64,000 nucleotides of DNA. It comes from Bacteroides sp. GTDB taxonomy: Bacteria > Bacteroidota > Bacteroidia > Bacteroidales > Bacteroidaceae. The DNA lies in contig JALCME010000005.1 of the NCBI GenBank assembly GCA_022648295.1, positions 62,001-126,000 on the forward strand. Reading direction: 5' to 3'. Both the position numbers and the translations under genes were made by a program. Positions 47,172 through 57,241 of this stretch are shown piece after piece (the stretch's first letter is position 1; the number at the start of each line of letters is the position of its first letter). Under the pieces are notes generated by a model. It did not search any database, was not told the origin of the DNA, and worked only from the letters and a program-made list of their open reading frames with translations.

Positions 47172-48827
47172 ATGAATAAACACCTTTTATTTGCTTTCTT
47201 ATTCATGCCCTTTTCTTATGCATCTTGTGGAGGTATTGAATCGGCGAGCAAACAGATTCGTCAGGGTGAAGCGGGCGAAATTACCGCTTCTTCGCAGATT
47301 GCTATTGCTCAAACCCAGTCCGGTAAAGTAGGTGGGTATCTTGAAAATGGAGTTTATATATATAAAGGTATTCCTTATGCCAAGGCTGAACGTTTTATGC
47401 CACCAGTTGATCCTGATAAATGGGAAGGAATACGTAGTTGCCGTGCGTATGGTCCGACCTGTCCGCAAGGGAAACGAATGGGATGGTATAGTGATGAACA
47501 GGCTTTTGCTTTTCACTGGGATGATGGCTATCCGGATGAAAATTGTTTGCGAATAAACATCTGGACAAAAGGTTTGAATGATGGTAAAAAACGTCCTGTA
47601 ATGGTATGGCTTCATGGTGGAGGTTATTCAGCCGGATCTGGTCAGGAATTACCTTCGTATGATGGCACCAATCTCTCGAAAAAAGGCGATGTTGTTGTCG
47701 TCAGCTTAAATCATCGTTTGAATGTTTTAGGCTTTTTAGATTTATCAGCCTATGGTGAGAAATATGCAAAATCAGGGAATTTAGGCTTACTTGATTTAAT
47801 AGCTGCACTCCGATGGGTTAATAAGAATATAGGTGCTTTTGGTGGAGATAAGGATAATGTCACTATTTTCGGTCAGTCTGGTGGCGGTGGAAAAGTGTCC
47901 ACTTTACTTGCTACACCCGCCGCCGCTGGTCTGTTCCATAAGGCTATTGTGCAAAGTGGATCTATGCTTCGTACTATGGAGGCGAAGTATTCCCGTCGTA
48001 TTGGTGCTGCCGCAGTGAAAGAACTAGGGCTGAACTCTTCAACGATCGATGAAATTCAGAAAGTTCCTTATGCAAAACTACTTGCAGCAGGCGAGAAAGC
48101 AGTAACTGAGGTACGTGCTGAAGCTGACAAGGAAGGCCTTTCTTCCTTTATCTTTGGTTGGGCGCCTACAGTGGATGGCGATGTTTTGCCTATACAGCCT
48201 TTTGATGGCCAAGCGCCTGCGCAATCCAAAAACATACCGATGCTGATCGGTACTACACAGCATGAATTTACAATGAGTACCTATGTGCCGTCTATGCGTA
48301 CTATTACAAAAGATCAGGCTATTGATATTTTGAGAAAGAAATATGGTGATCGTACGGATGAATTTCTAAAAGCTTTTTCAGAAGCTTATCCAGATTATCA
48401 GCCTAAGGATTTAATTGATATAGATTTGATCTTTCGTCCTAGTGCGGTGGAGCAGGCAAAGCTGAAAGTTGCGCAACGAGGGGCTCCGGTTTATATGTAT
48501 CTGTTTGCTTGGGAATCTCCCATTCTTGACGGTATGTTTCGTAGCACTCATTGTATGGATATCCCTTTTGTTTTCGATAATGTTGTTCGCCATGCCAGTA
48601 TGACCGGAGGTGGTGAAAAGGCTCAAATATTAGCTGATAAAGTGAGTAGTGCGTGGCTAAACTTTGCCAGAACAGGAAATCCTAATGTAAAAGATTTACC
48701 CAAATGGGAACCTTTTTCTGTTGAGAGGGGCGCTACTCTGTTTTTCAACAATACTTGTGAAGTGAGATATAATCATGATAAAAAGCTATTGGAACTGGTG
48801 AGTGCCTTTCCTCTCCGCGGATTTTAA
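47172..48827 (+). CDS. Carboxylesterase type B (lipoprotein)
   Basis: 551 aa. A lipobox (SYASC, Cys19) makes it a surface or periplasmic lipoprotein. The fold is that of carboxylesterase/para-nitrobenzyl esterase: oxyanion hole HGGGYSAGSG (148-157), nucleophile in TIFGQSGGGGKVST (Ser236), a probable acidic residue in GTTQHEFTMS, and the catalytic His in RSTHCMDIPFVFDN. The elbow is GQSGG rather than the canonical GESAGG. It heads PUL-C, 70 bp before susC. In PUL-B the corresponding gene is a remnant. It likely removes an acyl or aryl ester from the PUL substrate. Confidence 0.9.
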   Translation: MNKHLLFAFLFMPFSYASCGGIESASKQIRQGEAGEITASSQIAIAQTQSGKVGGYLENGVYIYKGIPYAKAERFMPPVDPDKWEGIRSCRAYGPTCPQGKRMGWYSDEQAFAFHWDDGYPDENCLRINIWTKGLNDGKKRPVMVWLHGGGYSAGSGQELPSYDGTNLSKKGDVVVVSLNHRLNVLGFLDLSAYGEKYAKSGNLGLLDLIAALRWVNKNIGAFGGDKDNVTIFGQSGGGGKVSTLLATPAAAGLFHKAIVQSGSMLRTMEAKYSRRIGAAAVKELGLNSSTIDEIQKVPYAKLLAAGEKAVTEVRAEADKEGLSSFIFGWAPTVDGDVLPIQPFDGQAPAQSKNIPMLIGTTQHEFTMSTYVPSMRTITKDQAIDILRKKYGDRTDEFLKAFSEAYPDYQPKDLIDIDLIFRPSAVEQAKLKVAQRGAPVYMYLFAWESPILDGMFRSTHCMDIPFVFDNVVRHASMTGGGEKAQILADKVSSAWLNFARTGNPNVKDLPKWEPFSVERGATLFFNNTCEVRYNHDKKLLELVSAFPLRGF

Positions 48828-48897
48828 GTAGACTTTTTTATCATTACAGGAGCGTCCTTTTTAATCTTTTATTAACAATAAATCTAATTAATAACTA

Positions 48898-51800
48898 ATG
48901 AAACAAAGTATGAGACACAAGTTAATGAGAAGGTTGGCAACATTTATGTTGTTCCTCCTTGCTGGTATTCCCTTTATATTGGCACAAGGACCAGTGAAAG
49001 TCTTCGGGAAAATAGTGGATAATATCGGTGAACCGATGATTGGCGTTAGTGTTTTAGAAAAAGGCACCTCAAATGGAGTCATTACAGATATTGACGGTAA
49101 CTATTCTTTGTTTGTGGCAGAGGGTGCTACTATTGCATTCTCATATGTAGGTTATCTGACACAAGAGAGAAAGGCCGTTGCAGGTAGTTTGAACATTACA
49201 CTGAAAGAAGATGCCAAGACCTTGGATGAAGTGGTAGTTGTGGGTTATGGTGTACAGAAAAAAAGTTCTGTGACAGGTGCAATTTCTCAAGTTAAAGCGG
49301 AAGATATGCAGAATCGTACTATTAGTAATGCCCAAGCGGCTTTACAAGGTAAAACGGCAGGCGTACAAGTTATTCAAACTTCCGCTGCCCCGGGGTCTTC
49401 TCCTACCATAAGAGTACGTGGTTATTCTTCCAATGCTGCCTCCAGCCCGTTGTACGTGGTAGATGGGGTTCGCATGTCAGATATCTCAGGGCTTGATCCT
49501 AACGATATCTCTTCTATGGAAGTTTTGAAAGATGCTGCATCAGCAGCCATTTACGGGGCTGAAGCCGGTAATGGAGTGATTCTTATTAGTACAAAAAAGG
49601 GTAAGGTTGGTGATGGAAAAATCACGTATGATGTTCAATATACCGTGCAATCTTTAGCGCGTATCCCTAAAATGTTGAATTCCGAAGAGTACATTAACTA
49701 TATGGTGGAAGGCTCTACATTTACCAAAGATTACTTATTGGATAATTGGGATGGTACAACAAGTACGCTGTGGTCTGACGTAGCTTTTGAAAAGAGTCAG
49801 ATGCAGAAACATAATCTTGCTTTTAGCGGTGGAAGTGATAAAGGAAATTATTACCTTTCTCTGACCTATCTTGACAATGACGGTATTGTAAAAGGCAATT
49901 CTGATACTTATAAGCGTATGACATCCACTGTCAATGCAGAATATCAGATAAAAAAATGGTTGAAAGTCGGGACTACCAATCAAATTGAAAAATATAATGT
50001 TCGCACAGTCTCTTCCAATAATGAATACGGTAGTCTGCTTACCTCCATCTTGCAATTGGATCCGCTGACTCCCGATACTTATACTTCTGAAAATCTTCCC
50101 CAGAATATGCTAACGGCATTAAATGACGGGAAGCATTTACTACAGGATAAAAATGGTAATTATTATGCTGTGTCCAAATTTTTGGCTAATGAACAGTATC
50201 ACCCTATGATTATGCGTGACAACAATATTGGTAAGAATAGCGGATTCAACGTGAATGGATCTATCTATGGCGATCTGACTCCTATCAGTGGCTTAACACT
50301 GACTTCTCGCTTTGGTTATCGTTTGTCCGGTACGCGGAGTTCCACTACAAATTTGCCTTTTTACGGTAATGCTGTGCAAAGTCGCGATTACGTAGAATAT
50401 AATTCCCAATCGTCTACTACTATTTACTACCAATGGGAGAATTTTGCCAATTATGTGAAGCATCTTGATCTTCATACGATTTCGGCTATGGTAGGTATGT
50501 CATATCAGGAGTCGACTTACGATTATGCAAAAGGTAGCCTGTCTGCAAATGGTGAGGATGCAGTAAAGAAAAATGATCCATTGTTCTATTATCTGAATTA
50601 TGGCTCAGCTTCAGCAACTAAGGCTGTAGAAGGCGAGAAAACTCGTTCAGCTAAAATGTCTTATTTCGGTCGTATAGGATACGATTATGCAGGTAGATAT
50701 ATGCTTCAAGCCTCGCTTCGTGCGGATGCCGCCGATCTTTCCCAATTACCTTTAACGAATCGTTGGGGATACTTTCCGGCAGTCTCGGTGGGGTGGACGG
50801 TCTCCGAAGAAAGCTTTTTTGCACCTTTAAAAAATCAAATAAACAGTTTGAAATTACGTGCAAGTTGGGGACAAAACGGTAGTCTTTCTGCTTTGAGTGG
50901 TTATCCTTATAGTACTGATATGAGCTCGAATGGTATTTATCCTTTCACTTTGGAAAATTCTTATATTACAGGTGCCACTCCTTCCACGATGGGTAACGAT
51001 GAATTGAAATGGGAAACATCCGAGCAGATTAATATCGGTTTTGATGCACGTCTTTTGCGTGACCGTTTGACTTTTAGTTTGGACTATTTCAATAAGAAAA
51101 CTAAAGATCTGCTAGTTTGGAACACGACTCCTTCTCTGGCTGTAGGTGGCAGTACTTCACCTATGAATGCGGGTGATGTTAGCAATAAGGGCTGGGAATT
51201 CGAATTAGGTTGGAGAGACCATGTAGGTACTTTTAATTATAGTGTCCGGGCCAATTTGGCGACGTTAAAAAACAAAGTCACTTATATTGATCCGTCAATT
51301 ACTCGTATAGTGGGGACTAAGTTTCACACCAATTATGTAACTTACTTTGAAGAAGGACATCCTGTTTACTATTTTCGAGGCTATAAGTTCGCAGGAGTTG
51401 ATTCTGCTACCGGTGAGCCTACGTTTGCCGATCTAGATAAGAGTGGTGGTCTTTCAGATGGGGATATGACTGATATTGGTGATGCAATACCTGATTTCAC
51501 TTATGGCATTACACTGACTGCTGCCTGGAAAGGTTTTGATCTGACTGTATTTGGCACAGGTTCACAGGGAAATGATATTTTCAATTGTATCAACCGTCCT
51601 GATTACGCAGCCTCCAACAAACTAAAAAAAGTGTTTTATGATGATCGCTGGACAACTGATAATACATCCGGTGCAAAGCCCCGTGCAGGTGCTACTCTGA
51701 TGGATCGGTACCAGTTGTCCGATGCATTGGTCTATGATGGTTCTTATTTCAAGATTAAGCAAATACAGTTGGGCTATACTTTTCCAAAACAATGGTTGAA

Positions 51801-51978
51801 GAAGATTTTTGTGAATAATCTCCGGATTTATGGTTCTTTGGATGATTTTATCACCTTTACAAGTTATCCCGGATTCGATCCTGAAGCGGCTGCAAGTACT
51901 ACTTCAGGGATGGGAGTGGATAAAGGCGCATACCCTTCTTCCAAGAAAGTTGTGTTTGGCTTGAACATTGAATTTTAG
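48898..51978 (+). CDS. SusC-like TonB-dependent outer-membrane transporter (PUL-C)
   Basis: 1026 aa. It has a signal peptide (ATFMLFLLAGIPFILAQG), a carboxypeptidase-like regulatory domain (PMIGVSVLEKGTSNGVITDI), a TonB-box region (DEVVVVGYGVQKK), a plug (about 125-235) and a barrel ending KKVVFGLNIEF. Paralog of the SusC at 34904-38008: the N-terminal domain and plug are very similar, the extracellular loops more diverged, as expected if ligands differ. susD follows after about 22 bp. Confidence 0.95.
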   Translation: MKQSMRHKLMRRLATFMLFLLAGIPFILAQGPVKVFGKIVDNIGEPMIGVSVLEKGTSNGVITDIDGNYSLFVAEGATIAFSYVGYLTQERKAVAGSLNITLKEDAKTLDEVVVVGYGVQKKSSVTGAISQVKAEDMQNRTISNAQAALQGKTAGVQVIQTSAAPGSSPTIRVRGYSSNAASSPLYVVDGVRMSDISGLDPNDISSMEVLKDAASAAIYGAEAGNGVILISTKKGKVGDGKITYDVQYTVQSLARIPKMLNSEEYINYMVEGSTFTKDYLLDNWDGTTSTLWSDVAFEKSQMQKHNLAFSGGSDKGNYYLSLTYLDNDGIVKGNSDTYKRMTSTVNAEYQIKKWLKVGTTNQIEKYNVRTVSSNNEYGSLLTSILQLDPLTPDTYTSENLPQNMLTALNDGKHLLQDKNGNYYAVSKFLANEQYHPMIMRDNNIGKNSGFNVNGSIYGDLTPISGLTLTSRFGYRLSGTRSSTTNLPFYGNAVQSRDYVEYNSQSSTTIYYQWENFANYVKHLDLHTISAMVGMSYQESTYDYAKGSLSANGEDAVKKNDPLFYYLNYGSASATKAVEGEKTRSAKMSYFGRIGYDYAGRYMLQASLRADAADLSQLPLTNRWGYFPAVSVGWTVSEESFFAPLKNQINSLKLRASWGQNGSLSALSGYPYSTDMSSNGIYPFTLENSYITGATPSTMGNDELKWETSEQINIGFDARLLRDRLTFSLDYFNKKTKDLLVWNTTPSLAVGGSTSPMNAGDVSNKGWEFELGWRDHVGTFNYSVRANLATLKNKVTYIDPSITRIVGTKFHTNYVTYFEEGHPVYYFRGYKFAGVDSATGEPTFADLDKSGGLSDGDMTDIGDAIPDFTYGITLTAAWKGFDLTVFGTGSQGNDIFNCINRPDYAASNKLKKVFYDDRWTTDNTSGAKPRAGATLMDRYQLSDALVYDGSYFKIKQIQLGYTFPKQWLKKIFVNNLRIYGSLDDFITFTSYPGFDPEAAASTTSGMGVDKGAYPSSKKVVFGLNIEF

Positions 51979-52000
51979 TTCACCTTAAATGATAAATAGT

Positions 52001-53569
52001 ATGAAAACAAAATATATTTATATCTTATTGCTAGGATTCTTTTCGATCTTGAGCACCAGCTGTGAAGAACGCTTGGATATACTTAAAAATGGCAACTTGG
52101 GTTCGGAGGATGATTTTTATCAAACAGATAATGATGCTTTACAAGCTTCAGCAAATCTGTATGTCAATTGGCGTAGTCAGTATTTTAATTGGTTTTTTAC
52201 TAAAAACATGCTTTCCGATGATATTTGGTGCGGTGGAGGTTCCCGTGGTGATAATGCTGCTATGGAACAATTGAATGAATACACTTTTGGCACGGATCAT
52301 TCGATGATTGAAAGTTTGTATTCCGGATTGTACTCAGTGATTTATAGTGCTAATCTGATTATAGATAAAATTAATGCTGATACCGACGTGAAAAAGAATG
52401 CTGTTGCCGAGGCCAAGTTTTTCCGGGCATGGGCACACTTTGAACTGGTTACGATGTTTGGTACGGCTCCGATGATAGATCATTTGCTGAAACCTTCGGA
52501 ATATCGCCAAGGTAATGGAACTCCGGAAGCAACTTGGCAATTTATAGAAACTGATTTGAATGATGCTATTGGTTCCGGCGCACTCCCTTCTAAAACAGAT
52601 GTGAATGATCAGGAGACTGGAATCAAGGTTACAAAAGAAGTTGCTCAGGCCTATTTGGGTAAAGCGCAATTGTTTCAAGGTAAATATGCGGAAGCGGCAG
52701 CTACTCTCGATCAAGTCATCGAATCCAAAAAGTATGCTTTATATCAGGGTGGCTATGATTATTTACTTCATGCTGTAGCAGATAATAGTTGCGAATCCAT
52801 GTTGGAAATACAAATGCGTAATGATCCAGAACAAATATGGAATACTTTTACTATGTTGCATATCATGCAAGGTTGGCGTACGGATAAATTAAGTTATAGT
52901 AGCGATGCCAAGACCTATATCTCGACTGGTACCTACGGATTTGCTAATCCGCGTGAAGATTTATATAATGCTTTTGTTGCTATGGAAGGAAAGGATGGCT
53001 ATCGTTTAAACTGCACTATGCGCACCTATGAACAGATGAAGCAAGTTGGAATAACCATGCAAAATGGTGCTTATCTATATGGAAATGAAGGCTATTTTAT
53101 GTGGAAAAACCGTCCGTTAATAGCTGATTGTGTACAAAATTTCCCTGCGTTCCAATCTTTGCAATACACCAATTTACGGGTGATGCGTTATGCTGAAGTT
53201 TTACTGATGGCTGCAGAGGCGCATATTCAGGGTAATGTCAGTCAGGTAAAGGCGTTGGCTTATATTAATGAGGTTCGCAGTCGCGCCAAGTTATCCCTTT
53301 TAGCAACGGTTACTCTGGATGATGTAAAAAAAGAAAAGCGTTTGGAACTTTGTTTGGAGAGTGTGCGTTATCAAGATTTAATCCGTTGGGGAGATGCCTC
53401 TACTGTGATGGCGGGGCAGGGAAAAGATATACCTAGTTTTACCAGCCAGGGAGTTCAATTTCAAAATCATAATACCTCTTATGGATTTAAAGAGAAGAAC
53501 AAGCTATTGCCTATTCCGGCTAAGGAATTGTTAGTTAATCCTAATATGCATCAAAATGAAAATTGGTAA
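52001..53569 (+). CDS. SusD/RagB-like surface lipoprotein (PUL-C)
   Basis: 522 aa from ATG at 52001 (MKTKYIYILLLGFFSILSTSC; lipobox STSC). An ATG four codons upstream is in frame, but the signal starts better here. Family features are AVAEAKFFRAWAHFELVTMFG, RYAEVLLMAAEA, INEVRSRAKL and KRLELCLESVRYQDLIRWG. Partner of the preceding SusC. Similarity to the SusD of PUL-B is clear but lower than that between the HTCS proteins. Confidence 0.94.
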   Translation: MKTKYIYILLLGFFSILSTSCEERLDILKNGNLGSEDDFYQTDNDALQASANLYVNWRSQYFNWFFTKNMLSDDIWCGGGSRGDNAAMEQLNEYTFGTDHSMIESLYSGLYSVIYSANLIIDKINADTDVKKNAVAEAKFFRAWAHFELVTMFGTAPMIDHLLKPSEYRQGNGTPEATWQFIETDLNDAIGSGALPSKTDVNDQETGIKVTKEVAQAYLGKAQLFQGKYAEAAATLDQVIESKKYALYQGGYDYLLHAVADNSCESMLEIQMRNDPEQIWNTFTMLHIMQGWRTDKLSYSSDAKTYISTGTYGFANPREDLYNAFVAMEGKDGYRLNCTMRTYEQMKQVGITMQNGAYLYGNEGYFMWKNRPLIADCVQNFPAFQSLQYTNLRVMRYAEVLLMAAEAHIQGNVSQVKALAYINEVRSRAKLSLLATVTLDDVKKEKRLELCLESVRYQDLIRWGDASTVMAGQGKDIPSFTSQGVQFQNHNTSYGFKEKNKLLPIPAKELLVNPNMHQNENW

Positions 53570-53617
53570 GCTGTCCGGTGACATTTGCCATCAACTAATT
53601 AATAATTAAATAAAAGT

Positions 53618-54811
53618 ATGAAAAAATTAACGACTTTATTTGCTCTTTTATTGGTCTGTGCAACATCCTTTGCACAGCAGGCTCTTTGGGGTGGTTCGCC
53701 CATTGTGTCTCCTGAAATTCATGATAATAACACGGTTACTTTTCGCTTGAAGGCACCTAATGCCGGGAAAGTAGAGATCACTGGTGATTTCTTACCTACA
53801 AAAAAGATGAAAACTCCATTTGGTGATTTCGATGGCCCGGGAGCTGCGGATCTGACAAAAGGTTCGGATGGGGTGTGGACATATACCACTCCCAAACCTT
53901 TGATGCCAGAACTTTATAGCTATTCCTTTTTGGTGGATGGTTTAAAAATTACTGATCCGAGTAATGTCTACATGATTCGTGATGTGTCATCGGTGACAAA
54001 TGTCTTTTTGATCGGCGGTGGGCGTGCCGACTTATATAAAGTTAATGAAGTGCCTCATGGTACGGTATCGCGTGTTTGGTATAATAGTCCTACACTGAAA
54101 ATGACCCGTCGTATGACCGTTTACACACCTGCCGGTTATGAAACCAGTGGTGAAAGTTATCCTGTATTTTATTTATTGCATGGCATGGGGGGAGACGAGG
54201 AAGCTTGGATTGCGCTTGGTCGTGCCGCGCAGATTCTGGATAACCTGATTGCACAAGGCAAAGCGAAACCAATGATTGTGGTCATGACTAATGGGAATGC
54301 TTCACAGGAAGCTGCTCCGGGTGAATCTTCATTAGGTATGTTGCCTCCAAGTATGCAAATGCCCAAAACAATGGAGGGTTCTTTTGAAATGGCTTTTCCT
54401 GATGTTGTGAAGTTTGTTGACTCTACATACCGTACGGTGAAACGTAAATCGGGACGGGCCATTGCCGGCTTGTCCATGGGTGGTTTCCATTCTCTGCATA
54501 TTTCGAATGAATTTCCGGATATGTTCGACTATGTTGGTCTGTTTTCCGCTGCGATTATGCCGGATAAATCGGTACAGGCGCCTATCTATGACAATCTGGA
54601 AGGAAAGTTAAAAGTGCAGTTTAGTAAGAATCCTGCTTTATACTGGATTGGTATAGGTAAGTCTGATTTCCTTTATAAAGCCAATGAAGACTTTCGTAAA
54701 TTATTGGATAAAGACGGATACAAATATACCTATTATGAGACCGATGGTGGCCATATCTGGAAAAATTGGCGTATTTATCTTACAGAGTTCACTCCTTTGT
54801 TATTTAAATAA
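53618..54811 (+). CDS. Secreted CE1-like esterase with N-terminal E-set domain
   Basis: 397 aa with a signal peptide (KKLTTLFALLLVCATSFAQQ). Residues about 25-140 form an Ig-like/CBM48-type E-set domain (TVTFRLKAPNAGKVEITGDF). Residues about 150-397 are an esterase-D/feruloyl-esterase-like alpha/beta domain with YLLHGMGGDEEAW, nucleophile IAGLSMGGFHS (Ser286) and DGGHIWKNW (His near 380). Two-domain enzymes of this type act on acetyl or hydroxycinnamoyl esters of plant polymers. It sits between susD and two GH3 genes. Confidence 0.85.
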   Translation: MKKLTTLFALLLVCATSFAQQALWGGSPIVSPEIHDNNTVTFRLKAPNAGKVEITGDFLPTKKMKTPFGDFDGPGAADLTKGSDGVWTYTTPKPLMPELYSYSFLVDGLKITDPSNVYMIRDVSSVTNVFLIGGGRADLYKVNEVPHGTVSRVWYNSPTLKMTRRMTVYTPAGYETSGESYPVFYLLHGMGGDEEAWIALGRAAQILDNLIAQGKAKPMIVVMTNGNASQEAAPGESSLGMLPPSMQMPKTMEGSFEMAFPDVVKFVDSTYRTVKRKSGRAIAGLSMGGFHSLHISNEFPDMFDYVGLFSAAIMPDKSVQAPIYDNLEGKLKVQFSKNPALYWIGIGKSDFLYKANEDFRKLLDKDGYKYTYYETDGGHIWKNWRIYLTEFTPLLFK

Positions 54812-54828
54812 CCTTTAAATTATTGTTC

Positions 54829-57165
54829 ATGAAGAAACAAATTCTTAGTGTGGCGCTTCTTGCCGGGACTTTGGTTGCATGTGGTCCGAAGCTTCCTCAG
54901 TTAGGTAAGGCCTCCGTTGATGAAGTGGTGGATGCTATGACTCTGGAAGAAAAAGCGCATTTAGTCGTAGGTCGGGGAATGTCCGGATTTTCAGGCGATA
55001 GTGCTGTCGTAGGTGAAACCCATGATTTGGTACCGGGAGCTGCGGGCACGACCTATCCTATCTCGCGTCTGGGTATTCCGTCGGTTGTCTTGGCCGACGG
55101 ACCGGCCGGACTTCGTATCAATCCGACGAGAAAAGGGGATAGCGCTACTTATTATTGTACGCATTTTCCTATTGGCACACTGCTAGCTTCCACCTGGAAT
55201 CAGCAACTGGTAAAAGAAGTCGGTGCAGCTATCGGTGATGAAGTTTTGGAATACGGTGTGGATGTTTTATTAGGACCGGCGCTGAACATACAGCGCAACC
55301 CTCTCTGCGGGCGTAACTTTGAATACTATTCGGAAGATCCGGTGGTTTCGGGTGAAATAGCCGCGGCTTATGTTAATGGCGTACAGAGTAATGGGGTGGG
55401 GACCTCAATCAAACATTTTGCTGTGAACAATCAGGAAAGCAACCGTATGGGTAACGATGCGCATGTCACGCCGCGGGCTTTGCGGGAAATCTATCTGAAA
55501 GGGTTTGGAATAGCAGTCGGGAAATCCGCTCCATGGACGGTGATGTCTTCTTACAATTATTTGAATGGAACTTATACCTCCGAAAACAAGGAATTACTGA
55601 CTACAGTTCTTCGTGATGAATGGGGATTTAAGGGAATGGTGATGACCGATTGGTTTGGAGGAAAAGATGCCGTGGCTCAAATGATAGCAGGAAATGATAT
55701 GTTACAGCCAGGCACGGACAATCAGTATGAAGCCATAGTGAATGGAGTGAAACAGGGTAAACTGAAAGAGGATTTATTGAATCGAAACGTAAAGCGTATC
55801 TTGGAAATGATTCTCCGTACACCCCGTTTTAGGGGATATCAATATTCCGATAAGCCCGATCTGAAGTCACATGCTGCGATTACCCGCCGTTCGGCTACGG
55901 AAGGCATGGTGTTGCTGAAAAATGAGAAGAAGACATTGCCTATGGGTTCCGGCATAAAGAATGTGGCCTTGTTTGGTTGTACTTCTTATGATTTCATTGC
56001 AGGCGGTACCGGCTCGGGTAATGTGAACCGTGCGTATACCATCTCCCTGTTGGATGGGTTGAAGAATGCAGGCTATCAGGTGAGTGATGATCTGAAAGCA
56101 ATGTATACCAGCTATATTGCTGAGGAAAATAAACGGAATGCACCTAAAAAAGGTAAGATGGCGATGTTTATGCCGCTTCCCCGTCCCGTGGAGATGAAGC
56201 TCACTTCTGATTTATTAAAGGAACAGGTCCAAAAATCAGATATAGCCTTGGTTACTCTGGGGCGCACATCCGGTGAGTTTCTAGATCGTACTCCCGCTGA
56301 TTTTAATTTGACGGAAGAAGAACAGCAGATGTTGAAAAACATTTGCAAGGCATTCCATGCAGCCGGCAAAAAGGTGGTTGTAGTTCTGAATATTGGAGGC
56401 GCTATAGAAACCGCTTCCTGGAAAAATGAACCCGATGCTATTCTCTTAGCATGGCAAGCCGGACAGGAGGGAGGTAATAGTGTTGTTGACCTATTGAGTG
56501 GAAAAGTCTCTCCTTCGGGCAAACTAACCATGACTTTCCCCGGAAAGCTGGAAGACGTGGCTTCATCGGCTAATTTCCCCATGGATGGTGCTGCGAGCAG
56601 CATGGATTTTACACAGCATAGAAAGAACAAAGAACAAGTCCGCCTTTGGGATTATACTGATTACGAAGAGGATATTTATGTGGGGTATCGTTATTTTGAT
56701 AGTTTTGGGAAGTCCGTTTCCTATCCTTTCGGATATGGCTTGTCATATACCACCTTTACATATTCCAATCCGGTGGTGAAGGAGACGAATGGAACCTTCA
56801 ACGTTACGTTGGAGGTGACGAATACCGGTGATGTAGCTGGTAAGGAAGTGGTTCAACTCTATGTGGCGGCACCTTTTAATGCTCGTTTTCCTAAACCTGA
56901 AAAAGAGTTGAAAGCGTTTACCAAAACACGGGAATTGAAGCCGGGTGAAATGGAACAGGTCACTCTAAACGTCAATATCTCCGATTTGGCCTCGTTTGAT
57001 GAACAGGCTTCGGCTTGGGTGACGGACTCGGGAACCTACAAACTTCTGATTGCAGCATCTTCCCGTGATATAAAAGCGGTGAAGGAGGTAAACGTCGCCG
57101 GTTCATCGAAAAAAATGCATGACATTTTGAATTTAAAACGACAGATAAAATTGTTGAGAAAGTAA
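54829..57165 (+). CDS. GH3 glycoside hydrolase, lipoprotein (beta-glucosidase-like)
   Basis: 778 aa from ATG at 54829 (a TTG six bases upstream is in frame). The lipobox is LVAC ([17 protein letters not shown]). The family 3 N-terminal barrel includes [13 protein letters not shown] and [13 protein letters not shown]. The nucleophile region is [13 protein letters not shown] (Asp near 270). The C-terminal sandwich starts at [15 protein letters not shown], and a fibronectin-III-like domain ends the protein ([19 protein letters not shown]). Beta-glucosidase or related exo-activity is expected; specificity is not deducible. The second GH3 begins 76 bp downstream. Confidence 0.9.
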   Translation: MKKQILSVALLAGTLVACGPKLPQLGKASVDEVVDAMTLEEKAHLVVGRGMSGFSGDSAVVGETHDLVPGAAGTTYPISRLGIPSVVLADGPAGLRINPTRKGDSATYYCTHFPIGTLLASTWNQQLVKEVGAAIGDEVLEYGVDVLLGPALNIQRNPLCGRNFEYYSEDPVVSGEIAAAYVNGVQSNGVGTSIKHFAVNNQESNRMGNDAHVTPRALREIYLKGFGIAVGKSAPWTVMSSYNYLNGTYTSENKELLTTVLRDEWGFKGMVMTDWFGGKDAVAQMIAGNDMLQPGTDNQYEAIVNGVKQGKLKEDLLNRNVKRILEMILRTPRFRGYQYSDKPDLKSHAAITRRSATEGMVLLKNEKKTLPMGSGIKNVALFGCTSYDFIAGGTGSGNVNRAYTISLLDGLKNAGYQVSDDLKAMYTSYIAEENKRNAPKKGKMAMFMPLPRPVEMKLTSDLLKEQVQKSDIALVTLGRTSGEFLDRTPADFNLTEEEQQMLKNICKAFHAAGKKVVVVLNIGGAIETASWKNEPDAILLAWQAGQEGGNSVVDLLSGKVSPSGKLTMTFPGKLEDVASSANFPMDGAASSMDFTQHRKNKEQVRLWDYTDYEEDIYVGYRYFDSFGKSVSYPFGYGLSYTTFTYSNPVVKETNGTFNVTLEVTNTGDVAGKEVVQLYVAAPFNARFPKPEKELKAFTKTRELKPGEMEQVTLNVNISDLASFDEQASAWVTDSGTYKLLIAASSRDIKAVKEVNVAGSSKKMHDILNLKRQIKLLRK

Positions 57166-57241
57166 TCGGTTCTTTCAATTTATAATAATTTATGCTTATA
57201 TTTGTCCATTGACCAATAAACTAACATTTATAATGATAACC